Below are positions 1 through 9,649 of a stretch of 64,000 nucleotides of DNA, piece after piece. The notes beneath the pieces were generated by a model. That model saw only the letters and a program-made list of their open reading frames with translations. It ran no database searches and was not told where the DNA came from. This DNA is from Paenibacillus massiliensis 2301065 = DSM 16942 (GTDB lineage Bacteria > Bacillota > Bacilli > Paenibacillales > Paenibacillaceae). Location: the NCBI RefSeq assembly GCF_000377505.1, contig NZ_KB898187.1:62001-126000 (forward strand), read 5' to 3'. Both the position numbers and the translations under genes were made by a program. How positions within the stretch are numbered: the first letter of the stretch is position 1; each line of letters opens with the position of its first letter.

Positions 1-2781
1 AACTATACAATTGAAGTGGACAAGCGAAAGAATAAGTCAACCTTCAAGCTTTACTCATATCCAGTGGAAGTCCTCACTCCTGCCGGATGGGCTAACATTT
101 ATGATGAGTATGCAGATCTCGTGGAGAAGTCGGCAACGCAAGAACTTACTGAAGTTGAAGCGCGTTCACTTCGTGAATACCAAGACCTCACCGTGGCATT
201 TGAGGAAAACAAGCTTGCTGAGACAATCATCTTCGACACAGCAGACCCGAACGGTATTGAAATCCTTGGCCGAGATCGAGTGCAGCACGTCCTTGAAGCT
301 GAGACTAAGGCAGAGATTCCGTTCTTGCGTGAGTTTGCTTATGTTCACGGAGCGTCCAATATCAGCGGTACCATTGTTCTGCCTTATGATGACTATTCTG
401 ATGTGTACGTGGTCAGTGACGCAGACGAAGACGGCGTAGCTGAGTTGACGTTTGTTAAGGACAAGGAAGAAACTGGCGGGGAGCGTCCTTACTATGAGAA
501 GAAGGGTGGTAAGACGTATATCTACGTTAACCACTTCTCTGGAGGCGGTGGTACGCAAGCATCCCCGTACATCGTTTCCAACGAGCAAGAGCTTAACAAG
601 GTTCGTAACAATCTTGGAGCATGGTATAAACAAGACCGCGATATTGTCATGGGTAGCTTCCAGACAGGTGCAGGTTTTGTTCCAATTGGTACCACTTCAG
701 CAGGTTGGATGGGGGAGTACGATGGTAACGGCTACTCTATTAAGAGCCTGTTCATCAACTCTACTGTGCAGTACACAGGACTGTTTGGGTATGTATACGG
801 TGGAACAGTGAGAAACCTTCGTTTGGTTGACCCCAATATTACATGTTCAAGCAGTCGTGTTGGCTCGTTCATGGGCGGCGGGTATAATCCTGTGATTCAG
901 AACTGTAACGTTATTGGTGGGTCAGTGACGGGCGTAGGCACAGTTGGTGGTATTGTTGGTTATGCTCTGGCAGATAATAGGTATAGTGGTAACGGCGTTG
1001 TAATCAACTTCTGCTATAGCTACAAATGTAACGTCAGAACGAGCGGAAACGTTGCTGGCGGAATTATCGGACAATTTCAATACGGCTACGCCGGAAGCAG
1101 TTACCTTGCTAATTGCTTCTCTACTGGTGTAGTTGAGGATATTACGCTTGCTATGGATAAAGCCAATATTGGTGGTCTCGCAGGCCTTGCTGATTCTAAT
1201 CAGTACATTTCCTATTATGATAATTATTGGGATATGGAGAAGTCCAAGTGCGGTAACAGCGCAGTCGGTATCGGCCTTTCGACAGCAGATGCCAAAAAAG
1301 CATCTTCATATGTGAACTGGAACTTCGATATTTACTGGTACATCGACGAAGAATACAACGAAGGATATCCTGAGCATAGACAGTTTGTATACTTCAAGCA
1401 CGGAAAAGGTACACAGGCAGAGCCTTTCGTTATCACGACCGAGTTTGAGCTGAATCAAATTCGATGGTGGAGAAAAGGGTTCTACTTCAGGTTCGAGGAC
1501 GATCTTAAGATGATTGACCATCAGACGGGTAAAGGGTTTTACCCCATCGGGTTCGCTCTTGTAGGCAAGGATAACAACTGCCAGGCATTCATCGACGGCG
1601 GCAACAGGAGTATTGCTAATCTATTTATCTCCCGTCTAGGTGATAGTCATGTCAGCTTGTTTGGTGCCATTACAAGTGGTTGGGTTAAGAATCTGGATAT
1701 TATAGATTGTAACATCTCAGGTGGACAGTTCACATCAGTCTTCGGCTCCGTTACAAACGCTACGATTAGCAATTGCCACTCTGATACATTTAATGCCAGC
1801 AAAGTGTCTGGAACTTATGTCGGAGGGCTCGTTGGAAATCTAACTACTGGCGCTGTGATTGAAGACTGCTCGGCCAATGTCGTCACATCAAGTTCCGACT
1901 GTGTCGGCGCGTTCGTCGGGAACATCTATAATAACGCGATTATCCGCAGATGCTATGCCTCAGGTAGGACAGAGAATACTGGAGGTTACTTGGGTGGATT
2001 TGTTGGGGTTGTTCAGGCAGGTTCGACATTTCTGATTGAAGACTGTTTTACAAACGCAGAATTGAACGGCACCATTATTGGATTGGTAGTAGGGTATTTC
2101 AATAGGAGCAATCAGGGCTCCATAATCAAGCGTTTTGTAGCTTATTGCAAGGCTTATGGGACAAGCAGTGTAAGCTCTTACTATGGCTATAACTACACCA
2201 ATAGTGAACTTCCTGCCACTACTGAGTACTACTGGGATAAGACCATCAATGGGGGCAAGGTAGGTGCGAATACAGGTAGTATTGGCAAGAGCACAGTGGA
2301 GATGAAGCACCCTTCCACTTATAAGAACTGGGACATGGCAAACATCTGGCTGCTGGATGAGAAGTACAACACAGGGTATCCAACGCTTCGTGATCTGTTA
2401 ATTCCTGATCCTCCGATTCTCGGATTCCGAAACGAATTCGGTAAATACTACACAGACCCTCAAGGAAATATTCTTCGCTACCTTGATTTTGGTACATTAG
2501 TGGCGAGTCAGACAGGTCTCCCGAAGGCAGTGTGGTTACAGAACAATGCAGAATTTAGCGTCAACAGCATGAAGGTCTTCATCGATCTAAATACCGTGGT
2601 GCAAGGAATGACAGTAGACTTGAGTCTTTCCGAGTCTCCTTTTGTCCCACTGGATGAGATTAATTTCGGCGGCACATTCTCCAAAGGAAGTTCCGCGAAG
2701 TTCTTCGTCCGGTTGAGTTCAGATATCTCCGTTAAAACGGGTGGCACATTCGACCTGAGAGCGAAAGCTAGTCCAGTATAA
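1..2781 (+). CDS. Phage-type surface/tail protein with two GLUG-repeat blocks (5' partial)
   Basis: The frame is open from base 1, so the start lies outside the window; the GTG at 16 is probably internal. At least 926 residues are present. After about 180 residues without a recognisable fold come two similar halves (about 190-455 and 465-795). Each opens with a G(T)Q-x-P-(Y/F)-x-(V/I) strand, continues with glycine-rich GLUG-type repeats (such as GTVRNL, VGGIVGY, VGGLVGNL) and ends in a YW-D...NWD...W...GYP module. GLUG repeats are typical of beta-helical adhesins and phage tail proteins. The C-terminal 130 residues look like a separate beta domain. There is no signal peptide in the visible part. 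The next gene begins 36 bases downstream and is also adhesin-like, so both probably form the distal tail of a phage or tailocin. The family call is good; the exact role is inferred. Confidence 0.75.
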   Translation, partial: NYTIEVDKRKNKSTFKLYSYPVEVLTPAGWANIYDEYADLVEKSATQELTEVEARSLREYQDLTVAFEENKLAETIIFDTADPNGIEILGRDRVQHVLEAETKAEIPFLREFAYVHGASNISGTIVLPYDDYSDVYVVSDADEDGVAELTFVKDKEETGGERPYYEKKGGKTYIYVNHFSGGGGTQASPYIVSNEQELNKVRNNLGAWYKQDRDIVMGSFQTGAGFVPIGTTSAGWMGEYDGNGYSIKSLFINSTVQYTGLFGYVYGGTVRNLRLVDPNITCSSSRVGSFMGGGYNPVIQNCNVIGGSVTGVGTVGGIVGYALADNRYSGNGVVINFCYSYKCNVRTSGNVAGGIIGQFQYGYAGSSYLANCFSTGVVEDITLAMDKANIGGLAGLADSNQYISYYDNYWDMEKSKCGNSAVGIGLSTADAKKASSYVNWNFDIYWYIDEEYNEGYPEHRQFVYFKHGKGTQAEPFVITTEFELNQIRWWRKGFYFRFEDDLKMIDHQTGKGFYPIGFALVGKDNNCQAFIDGGNRSIANLFISRLGDSHVSLFGAITSGWVKNLDIIDCNISGGQFTSVFGSVTNATISNCHSDTFNASKVSGTYVGGLVGNLTTGAVIEDCSANVVTSSSDCVGAFVGNIYNNAIIRRCYASGRTENTGGYLGGFVGVVQAGSTFLIEDCFTNAELNGTIIGLVVGYFNRSNQGSIIKRFVAYCKAYGTSSVSSYYGYNYTNSELPATTEYYWDKTINGGKVGANTGSIGKSTVEMKHPSTYKNWDMANIWLLDEKYNTGYPTLRDLLIPDPPILGFRNEFGKYYTDPQGNILRYLDFGTLVASQTGLPKAVWLQNNAEFSVNSMKVFIDLNTVVQGMTVDLSLSESPFVPLDEINFGGTFSKGSSAKFFVRLSSDISVKTGGTFDLRAKASPV

Positions 2782-2817
2782 CGGCGTTCCAATACAATGG
2801 AATAGGGCGTGGTTACA

Positions 2818-5800
2818 ATGACTATGAAAGGCCTAGTCCTTTCCCTTCACGCTTCACTTGCCGATAAAGGTCTATCGTGTGGCACTAACAATGCCAGAAC
2901 CTCTCAATGGTACGATTTGAGCGGTAAAGGTAATCACGGAGTACTTGACGGTTTTTCATTTCAGCCTGAGAGTGGTTGGGTGGGAAACAACACCCAAGCT
3001 GACCCTTACGCACTGTACTTTGACGGATATAGTACCTATGTAGATTGCGGTGGTGCTTCCTCATTGAAGCCCTCCGCAAGCGTTACATTTGAAGCGTGGT
3101 TCCTATATGTTGGTGGTAATGTATTACTCTCAACAGGTGGGCAGTTAGCAAATAATCAAGGTTTCGCTGCTGTGTTCAATGAGTTCGGGCAGCTGGAACT
3201 TCATATTAAGACAGAAACTAAATCAGCGTTAGTCAACCTTGGCACTCTGCCCCGTCTACAATGGTATCACATCGCAGGCTCTTATGATGATACAACGGGG
3301 TATTTAAATGCCTATTTGAATGGTGCTCCAATGGGGCGCACGAAGGCTGTTGATTCAGAAAATGTGTTTCCAAGCAGAAATCTAATAATTGGTAGGCATC
3401 ATATCGATCCATCCGGTTGGTTTCGTGGCGCTATACCTGCAATCAGGGTCTATAACCGTGCCTTATCAATGGATGAGGTGGGGGAGAACTACCTTAATGG
3501 ATATTTGATTACCGATGACAAGAATCAGACCGCAGCTAGGATTACAGTGCCTGAGCGGTCTTCCATCCCAAGCTGGCTGAACGTTGCAATTGGTGGTAAG
3601 GTCACTGGTCACTACAATATCACTACTACTCGCGAATCTGAACTTGCGTCTTACATTGAAGTAAGGCGGCACAGCAGCTTTGAGGGTAGCATCACAATTA
3701 ATCCAAACACTTATGTTAGAAGTAACTACAGAATTATTGTGGTGGGTGGGGACTCTCTTTCGGGTGCTATCAATGTAACTCAGGTCAATGATGTTAATAG
3801 TAGTGTTACAGTCAATCCACATACGAGGCTGACGGGGAAATACGGTATTGAAAGACTCTTCCTTGCTGACTTACCTTCATCCCTGAAGGTAAACCAATCA
3901 GGGATCCTACCTGCGAGCATCGGTATCCATCCTTATACCAAAGCAGTCGCAAAGTATGGGGTGGAGGGGTTACTTGTCAACTACCTTGAATCATCCATTA
4001 CTGTCAAGGGCTTGGGTAACCTTGTAGGTAACATCAAAGTCAACTCAGTAGGGATAGCTATAGGGCGGTACAAGGTACAGACCATAGTCGTAAAAGACTT
4101 GGAGTCTGGTGTTGACATTAAAGCTGTAAGGCAGCTCATCTGCAATATAAAGGTAAACACAAACACATACGTTCGTGGTAAGTATGGTGTACTTACTGGC
4201 GGCATAAAGGACCTCAGCTCGTCCTTGACAATTGCAAGCACTTCGAATGTACCGAGTAGAATTTCGGTAGCAACAGAAACGATGGTACGTGCCAGGTATG
4301 GAGTGACAGCAGGCGGCGAATATAATCTGCACTCGTCACTAACAATCACGTCAACGTTCGATGTGGAATCTAAGATTGGTGTAGCACCTTACGCAATGGC
4401 GGCTGCCAAGTATAACATCACTGGATTGTATACGGGAGAGCTTGAATCAGGCTTAACAGTAAGGGAGACGGCTGACCTCAAGTCGATCATTAGGATTACT
4501 CCTTACACGTGGATGAGGGCTAAGTATAACGTTATCGAACCTCCTACTTACACAACGATTCTATATCCTAATAAGGACGCATTCGTTCGTGAGTCATTAC
4601 CAAGAATGAACTTTGGTATAGAGGAACAGATGGTCGCGGGCTACACTTTACGGGGAAGGGAGAGGTTTAGAGGTTACGTTGGTTTCGACCTGCTATCAGC
4701 TTCTATCCCTAACGAGAATGCGACCATAGCCAAAGCAGTTCTGAAAGTCTACTTGGACGGGCAGTATGATACGACCAAACAGGTTCAGGTCATCGAACCT
4801 ACGGCGAACTGGACGGAGTACGGAGTTACATGGCAAAACCAACCCTTCCCATTCGGTTACGACCAGCCTACCTCAGCGTATGATGGTATCATTGTGACTG
4901 AGAACGTGAGGGCAGATTCAGGCTACATGGAGTTTGATGTAACAGAGACTATTGCCAAGTGGCACACCAGAGCAAAGCAGAACTACGGCTTCATCCTCAA
5001 GGCGCTAGCTGAAGGGGAAGACCAACTGTACTCGTTCCTCACGAAAGAGCAGAAGGCTTTCCGACCTATGCTTGAGATTACCTACTACGACACGCGAATC
5101 CTCAGCTTCGGCAGAGCTTCCATTGAATCTGAGATTACGGTGCAGCAAAACCGCAACTCTGATCTGATATCAAGTCTATTCATTCGCTCTTTCCAAGGAA
5201 AAGTAGACTTTAAGGGGAGCATCTTTGTAGATAACCCGCGTGACTTGTTTTCTTACATTACTGCGAACAGGTACGCAATGGTATCTAAGATTGTGGTAAG
5301 TCGTAAAAAGGACAACAGCATTGAGGGCAGCATCAGCGTCAGTCGCAGGGGCAAGCCTTTCGATTTGGATAGTTCAATCGTAGCCAACAAACCAGAAGTT
5401 CCGTTTAGCATCTGCGTCAATTACAGAAATGACTTACAGTCCTTTATCGTGGTAAGGCGGAATGGTTTTCCGATTCCTGAAATCTCTGGGACAATGACAG
5501 TAAACCGGCCTGATACGGTAGGAACAATCGGAATTAAGGTTGATGAGAAGTTCGACCTGGAATCTTTGTTTGTGGTGTCTACTCCTTTTATCCCTGGTCA
5601 CTTGGAGATTATCGAGAAGGTTAATCTGTCCGGTAACATTAAGGTTAGAACTATAGACAGCAGCAACCTGCCGGCAGTGGGCTACGTTAAATACCATGAT
5701 AGCCTTGAAGGAAGCATGACCATTCATAAGTCCTGGATGGAAGGCTACATGGATATTTTCTACGCCAAGCATTTAGGTTCTTCTATTAGTGTAAGGGGAT

Positions 5801-6765
5801 GGGAGGGGGCGTTTCTTGAATCGTCCTTGGTGGTCCCACCAAGCACTGACATGGAAAGTAACTTGTACGTACCGCCTAAGAAGGACATTCCTTCTCATAT
5901 TCAAATCTTGTCGGGCTATCTAGCAAGCAGCATCACTATTCCGAATAACAAGATTTACGATAAGGTTTCTCTGATTGCCATTAGAAATAAGGGCACGTCA
6001 GACCTTGAGTCTTCATATGGCGTTCGCTCCGGTTGGTTGGGTTCGAGTATCGGTGTTCGGGTGGAGAGATGGAAAGACCTCACCTTCTCCATCGAAGTGC
6101 GTTCCGCAGGTAAGGATGAACTCAAAGGGGACGTTACGGTTCATGGGTGGGGAGAAAACGATCTGCCAAGTAATATCAGGAACCGCAAAACGATAGAAGA
6201 CGACCTGCTGGTTATGATTAAGGCAAGGGTCGCTGATTACTCATGGCTTGATGGCTCTATCTCGATCAGAATGTGGGGTGAGTACAATAAGCCTTCTTCA
6301 ATCGGTGTAAGGGGTTGGGATAGGCATGACCAGCGATCACACCTTGCAGTTCGTTGGAATGACTACTCCGAAATCAATGGTTCGATTATAGTCAACCAAG
6401 TGAGCGACCTACCAAGCACCCTCTCCGTGCGTGTCAGGATTGACAACGACGGTCTCGAAGGTTCGCTTGATGTTTGGTATAAGTCCGTGCTAGACGGCTC
6501 CATCAGTGTTTGGGAGAAGTCTTTACTGGAAAGTCTCATCAGCGTGTGGAGAAAGTCTACCGTCGATTCTAGCATCTCCGTAAGGCGCGCGGACATAAAT
6601 GAAATCCCATCAAGCATTAACGTATGGGAAAAATCAGTATTAGTATGCCAAATTGCACTGCGTCACAAGTCGCAAATTCCTTGCTCAACTGATGTTAAGC
6701 AACACAGTAGCATTGAGTGTGGCATTGACGTTGTTGCGGAATATGGCTACTGCTTCATTATGTAA
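2818..6765 (+). CDS. Giant tail-fibre/adhesin-like protein: LamG domain, SS-I-x-V beta repeats, DNRLRE domain
   Basis: About 1315 residues. An upstream GTG at 2809 is in frame, but the AGGG at 2804-2807 suits the ATG at 2818. Residues about 10-220 form a LamG/concanavalin-like domain (LSLHASLADKG, W-Y-D-L-S-G-x-G-N-H-G, YFDG, W-Y-H-I-A-G, R-V-Y-N-R-A-L), which usually binds carbohydrate. The rest is dominated by dozens of short beta units of the pattern (L/I)-x-S-S-(I/L)-x-V with RYGV/KYNI partners. They are interrupted at about 580-765 by a DNRLRE-type domain (Y-P-N-K-D-A-F-V-R, RGYVGFDL, W-Q-N-Q-P, EITY). No signal peptide is present, fitting assembly onto a phage particle instead of Sec export. 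A strong terminator follows. Host receptor binding is inferred. Confidence 0.75.
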   Translation: MTMKGLVLSLHASLADKGLSCGTNNARTSQWYDLSGKGNHGVLDGFSFQPESGWVGNNTQADPYALYFDGYSTYVDCGGASSLKPSASVTFEAWFLYVGGNVLLSTGGQLANNQGFAAVFNEFGQLELHIKTETKSALVNLGTLPRLQWYHIAGSYDDTTGYLNAYLNGAPMGRTKAVDSENVFPSRNLIIGRHHIDPSGWFRGAIPAIRVYNRALSMDEVGENYLNGYLITDDKNQTAARITVPERSSIPSWLNVAIGGKVTGHYNITTTRESELASYIEVRRHSSFEGSITINPNTYVRSNYRIIVVGGDSLSGAINVTQVNDVNSSVTVNPHTRLTGKYGIERLFLADLPSSLKVNQSGILPASIGIHPYTKAVAKYGVEGLLVNYLESSITVKGLGNLVGNIKVNSVGIAIGRYKVQTIVVKDLESGVDIKAVRQLICNIKVNTNTYVRGKYGVLTGGIKDLSSSLTIASTSNVPSRISVATETMVRARYGVTAGGEYNLHSSLTITSTFDVESKIGVAPYAMAAAKYNITGLYTGELESGLTVRETADLKSIIRITPYTWMRAKYNVIEPPTYTTILYPNKDAFVRESLPRMNFGIEEQMVAGYTLRGRERFRGYVGFDLLSASIPNENATIAKAVLKVYLDGQYDTTKQVQVIEPTANWTEYGVTWQNQPFPFGYDQPTSAYDGIIVTENVRADSGYMEFDVTETIAKWHTRAKQNYGFILKALAEGEDQLYSFLTKEQKAFRPMLEITYYDTRILSFGRASIESEITVQQNRNSDLISSLFIRSFQGKVDFKGSIFVDNPRDLFSYITANRYAMVSKIVVSRKKDNSIEGSISVSRRGKPFDLDSSIVANKPEVPFSICVNYRNDLQSFIVVRRNGFPIPEISGTMTVNRPDTVGTIGIKVDEKFDLESLFVVSTPFIPGHLEIIEKVNLSGNIKVRTIDSSNLPAVGYVKYHDSLEGSMTIHKSWMEGYMDIFYAKHLGSSISVRGWEGAFLESSLVVPPSTDMESNLYVPPKKDIPSHIQILSGYLASSITIPNNKIYDKVSLIAIRNKGTSDLESSYGVRSGWLGSSIGVRVERWKDLTFSIEVRSAGKDELKGDVTVHGWGENDLPSNIRNRKTIEDDLLVMIKARVADYSWLDGSISIRMWGEYNKPSSIGVRGWDRHDQRSHLAVRWNDYSEINGSIIVNQVSDLPSTLSVRVRIDNDGLEGSLDVWYKSVLDGSISVWEKSLLESLISVWRKSTVDSSISVRRADINEIPSSINVWEKSVLVCQIALRHKSQIPCSTDVKQHSSIECGIDVVAEYGYCFIM

Positions 6766-6772
6766 TGGATTA

Positions 6773-6806
6773 AACCCCTACCATACTTGGTAGGGGTTAT
6801 TTTTTA
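6773..6806 (+). terminator. Rho-independent terminator after the tail-protein genes
   Basis: Perfect 11-bp stem AACCCCTACCA/TGGTAGGGGTT with a 4-base loop, followed by ATTTTTTT. It lies just after the stop of the LamG/DNRLRE gene and closes the structural operon. Confidence 0.92.
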
Positions 6807-6976
6807 ACTTTTGCAACTTATATTGATGAGGCAAGAGGGTGACGCTTCCTAGACAAGAGCTATGTTCAAGCTGTATGCAGCCTGTGTGCAGCAAAGCTCG
6901 CAAGAAAGGTAACCTATGATGTCTCCATAGATTTTCCATCTCACATCATCCTCTCCATTTAACATTATCCAACAAC

Positions 6977-6993
6977 GTCACACGTGATGTGAC
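6977..6993. promoter_or_regulatory. Short palindrome upstream of the lysis genes
   Basis: GTCACA-cgtga-TGTGAC is a perfect 6-bp inverted repeat 40 bases before the first lysis-cassette gene. It has no T-run, so it is not a terminator; its form resembles an operator. No cognate regulator can be named. The rest of the 6807-7033 gap shows no gene. Confidence 0.3.
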
Positions 6994-7033
6994 TTGTTAA
7001 CTGCATTATGACGTAGGAAAGGTCGGTGAAGCT

Positions 7034-7381
7034 ATGGACGCAGGAGTAATCACTGCACTCGTGGGAGGGGTAGTATCCATCATTACGGGAGGCATTGGAT
7101 ATATCAGCGGCAAGAGCAAAGACAAGGTGGCAGACAGGGAACTGCTGTCCAAAGATGAACAAACCTTCCGCGCAGAGCTGCGCGAGGAATTGAAGATCAA
7201 CAAAGAAGAGATTGCCAGACTCAGCCATGAGGTCATTATCTTACGGCAGGAAAATATGGAGCTAGTGGCAGAGAACAAGCTTTTAAATATCAAAGTGGAG
7301 CATCTGGTAGAGCAGCTTTCGAGATATTCAGTGGATGAGACTAGAAAGGATAGGGGGTGGGGGGATGAAGAATCCTCTTAA
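7034..7381 (+). CDS. Small phage-type membrane/coiled-coil protein
   Basis: 115 residues. Residues about 4-24 are hydrophobic and glycine-rich (ITALVGGVVSIITGGIGY). Residues about 45-97 are a charged heptad-like coiled coil (ELREELKINKEEIARLSHEV onward). The tail is polar. The layout, one N-terminal membrane helix plus a cytoplasmic coiled coil, is common in small proteins next to phage holins and endolysins, and the next two genes are an amidase and a holin-like protein. Its SD is weak. A lysis accessory role is inferred from position only; I do not recognise a named family. Confidence 0.6.
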   Translation: MDAGVITALVGGVVSIITGGIGYISGKSKDKVADRELLSKDEQTFRAELREELKINKEEIARLSHEVIILRQENMELVAENKLLNIKVEHLVEQLSRYSVDETRKDRGWGDEESS

Positions 7382-7428
7382 CATGCTCTGGAGCGTGGAA
7401 CACATCTTTAAGAAAAGGGGCTTAACGC

Positions 7429-8460
7429 ATGTTCCAGATGAAATACATCATTGAGAAGGATTTTTTGACTTCCGGAACCAAAAGACGTCCAGGGATCAGG
7501 CTCAGCAAGGTACGTTTTATCGTAGCGCATGATACAGGAAATGATGGGAGCACTGCTTCAGGCAATGTGGGCTACTACGAGCGTTCAGCTCATGAGATCA
7601 GCGCATCTGCACATACCTTCATTGATGACAAGCGGATTATCGAGTGTATTCCCGCAACTTTACAGACACCGGAGAAAGCATGGCATGTCCGCTACAACGT
7701 GACAGGTGACAATATCAAATATGGTGTCGATGCGAACGACGCAGCAATTGGAGTGGAGCTGTGTTATTCCTACAAAAAAGGATCCATAAATAACAAAGAG
7801 TCATATAAACGCTATGTTTGGTATCTGGCGTATTTGTGTTACAAATATGGGCTAAATCCAATTAAGGATATTATTGGACATAACCAGCTTGATCCTTCTC
7901 GTAAGACAGATCCAAGGAATGCACTTCAGCACCTTGGTAAAACGTTGGAAAACCTGATTGCAGATGTTGCAGATGAGTACAAGTCTTGTTTAGGAACAGG
8001 AGTTCCTGAGTATAGCGTTGAGACACCTACGGAAACTACTCTTTCAAGTGGAAGTAAGGGGGAGGAGGTTATGAAGCTACAGGTCAAGTTAAACAAACTA
8101 GGCTATAAGCTTCTGGTTGATGGTGATTTTGGATTTCAGACCGAACAAGCCGTTCGAAGTTTCCAAATGGCTAGGGGGATCGCTGTAGACGGAATTGCAG
8201 GTAGGGCTACATTGTCCAGTATTGATGCCAAAGTAGCGACGCTAGCGAATGCTCTAATACAAGAACATAAAGAAATGGAGGAGGAAGAGTTGAAGCTATC
8301 TAAATGGCAAGCCGATACGTTGGTGTCAACACTTTCTGATTTGAAAAACACAGGCAAGTTCGAGAGCCAAGAGTGGATCGACAAAGCGAAGAGTGGAACG
8401 CTCACTGTGTCGGAATTAACATTCTTGAATACGATTATGATTCAGAAGGTAGGGAAGTAA
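7429..8460 (+). CDS. Endolysin: N-acetylmuramoyl-L-alanine amidase (Amidase_2) with C-terminal peptidoglycan-binding domain
   Basis: 343 residues. It hydrolyses the amide bond between MurNAc and L-alanine in peptidoglycan. The N-terminal Amidase_2 fold shows the zinc-ligand context VAHDTGN (His34), SAHTFID, a W-H-V-R-Y segment, and IIGHNQLDP (His151) followed by RKTDPR. Residues about 208-264 are a PG_binding_1 module (GSKGEEVMKLQVKL, LGY, VDGDFG, AVRSFQ, GIAVDGIAGRATL). The C-terminal 70 residues are acidic and helical. It has no signal peptide, as expected for a holin-released endolysin, and the holin-like gene starts 1 base after its stop. AAAAGGGG about 9 bases upstream supports the ATG at 7429; ATG 7438 is possible. 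Confidence 0.9.
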   Translation: MFQMKYIIEKDFLTSGTKRRPGIRLSKVRFIVAHDTGNDGSTASGNVGYYERSAHEISASAHTFIDDKRIIECIPATLQTPEKAWHVRYNVTGDNIKYGVDANDAAIGVELCYSYKKGSINNKESYKRYVWYLAYLCYKYGLNPIKDIIGHNQLDPSRKTDPRNALQHLGKTLENLIADVADEYKSCLGTGVPEYSVETPTETTLSSGSKGEEVMKLQVKLNKLGYKLLVDGDFGFQTEQAVRSFQMARGIAVDGIAGRATLSSIDAKVATLANALIQEHKEMEEEELKLSKWQADTLVSTLSDLKNTGKFESQEWIDKAKSGTLTVSELTFLNTIMIQKVGK

Positions 8461-8461
8461 A

Positions 8462-8776
8462 ATGGAAGTAAGTACAGCAGAATCCATGATCTCGGCCATT
8501 GGACTATGGCTCTTGGTGGCAGGCCTGACAGAAGCGGTAACTGAGGTCCTCAAGAGTTTGTTTTCGGAAAGGCTACAGGGAAGGGCGACTTACGCTACTT
8601 CTATTCTTGCTGGTATTACACTAGCATTTGCCTTCGAATTGAATCCGTTCGGATTGACTGGACCAGCGGGTATTGTCTCAACAGTAGCTGCAGGTATTCT
8701 TTCTTCACGGGGTGCGAATTATCTGAATGGCCTGCTAAAGAAGCTGGGAATTGTTAAAAGCAAAAAAGCAGTATAG
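8462..8776 (+). CDS. Holin-like small membrane protein
   Basis: 104 residues with two or three hydrophobic segments (about 8-28, 43-60 and 66-84) and a lysine-rich C-terminus (KKLGIVKSKKA), the usual outline of phage holins, which form inner-membrane holes that release the endolysin. It begins directly after the amidase stop, with an AGGTAGGG SD inside the amidase end, so the two are probably co-translated. The function is inferred from topology and position; no family motif is decisive. Confidence 0.65.
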   Translation: MEVSTAESMISAIGLWLLVAGLTEAVTEVLKSLFSERLQGRATYATSILAGITLAFAFELNPFGLTGPAGIVSTVAAGILSSRGANYLNGLLKKLGIVKSKKAV

Positions 8777-8860
8777 TTAATGAACAGTCCATCTAATTAC
8801 AGAGGCTGATATTCCTGAAGGGCGATGTTTCTCTTCATGATCTCTTAAATCACTTAACTA

Positions 8861-8897
8861 AGGCCAGTCCAACCTTGTGAATTGGACTGGCCTTTTT
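8861..8897 (+). terminator. Rho-independent terminator after the lysis cassette
   Basis: Perfect 12-bp stem AGGCCAGTCCAA/TTGGACTGGCCT with a 9-base loop, followed by TTTTTATTTT. It ends the amidase-holin transcript. Confidence 0.95.
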
Positions 8898-9033
8898 ATT
8901 TTCCAGAACTGCATTCGTTCAAAAATGTAATTTGTACCAATGCACAGATAACAGTAGTTTGTTGCGCTGCAGTAATATTTGGGTGTTTGACAATTTAGAA
9001 GTAAAAATGACAAAAAAACCTCGATAGAAAATT

Positions 9034-9062
9034 GCATCTTTTCTACAAGATGGAACGACTAC
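9034..9062 (+). promoter_or_regulatory. Candidate phage-specific promoter, copy 1 (GCATC-N17-CGACTAC)
   Basis: GCATCTTTTC, then 12 bases, then CGACTAC, with exactly 17 bases between GCATC and CGACTAC. It lies 57 bases before the start of the sigma-like gene at 9119. Two more copies with identical spacing lie at 12055 and 13881. Neither block resembles the sigma-A consensus TTGACA/TATAAT. A 6-bp inverted repeat (CATCTT/AAGATG) overlaps the spacer. Confidence 0.5.
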
Positions 9063-9118
9063 CAATAGTATAAGGCTTAACGTTACATATTACCCATTTA
9101 TTCGGAGGAATTTTCGAT

Positions 9119-9649
9119 ATGATACAACAAATTACTGTAGCAGATTTTGATGTAAGAATGATGACACCTATCTTTAAAACGCTACTTTATAAGGTAAACC
9201 GTGATGAGAGAGAAGATGTTAAAAGTATAGCTGTCTTGAAGGTACTGGAGGGAATCCAGAAGGGGGCTGTAAAAAAAGATCTCTTCTCTTATGCCTATTC
9301 CATTGTTAAATTCGTTGTGGTAGACCACATACGACGTAACAATCGTAAGATTAATAGAGCCTCTACACTTGTGAATTTCTGTGATGGAGCTGACGAAGAA
9401 GTAGGTGGTTCTGCAGATTATTTCTGTTATAAAGTGGAAGAGCCGGGGTATGAAGTATCCATTGTTCGTGCTGACTATGAAGCGAACATTCAAAAATTCT
9501 CTCCACAACAAAGAAAAATCGTAGAATACATGATCTACAAAGAGGAAGGAATGGACATACCTCCAGGCGGGGTAGCCATATCTCTTGGGTTAAATAAATG
9601 TCATGCATCGCGTGCAATGGCTAAAATGCAGAAGTTTTGTCATGCTTAA
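9119..9649 (+). CDS. Sigma-factor-like transcription regulator (sigma-70/ECF type), phage region
   Basis: 176 residues. It probably binds core RNA polymerase. The N-terminal half resembles sigma region 2 (DEREDVKSIAVLKVLEGI, then FSYAYSIVKFVVVDHIRRNNR, a typical region-2 ending). The C-terminal part resembles region 4 with a helix-turn-helix (FSPQQRKIVEYMI, GVAISLGLNKCHASRAMAKM). The linker is acidic. GGAGG precedes the ATG by about 10 bases. It stands alone between a terminator and a 317-base gap, with a candidate promoter copy upstream, so it may control its own synthesis or the other two motif copies. It could also be an anti-terminator or Xpf-like positive control factor. Confidence 0.7.
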   Translation: MIQQITVADFDVRMMTPIFKTLLYKVNRDEREDVKSIAVLKVLEGIQKGAVKKDLFSYAYSIVKFVVVDHIRRNNRKINRASTLVNFCDGADEEVGGSADYFCYKVEEPGYEVSIVRADYEANIQKFSPQQRKIVEYMIYKEEGMDIPPGGVAISLGLNKCHASRAMAKMQKFCHA

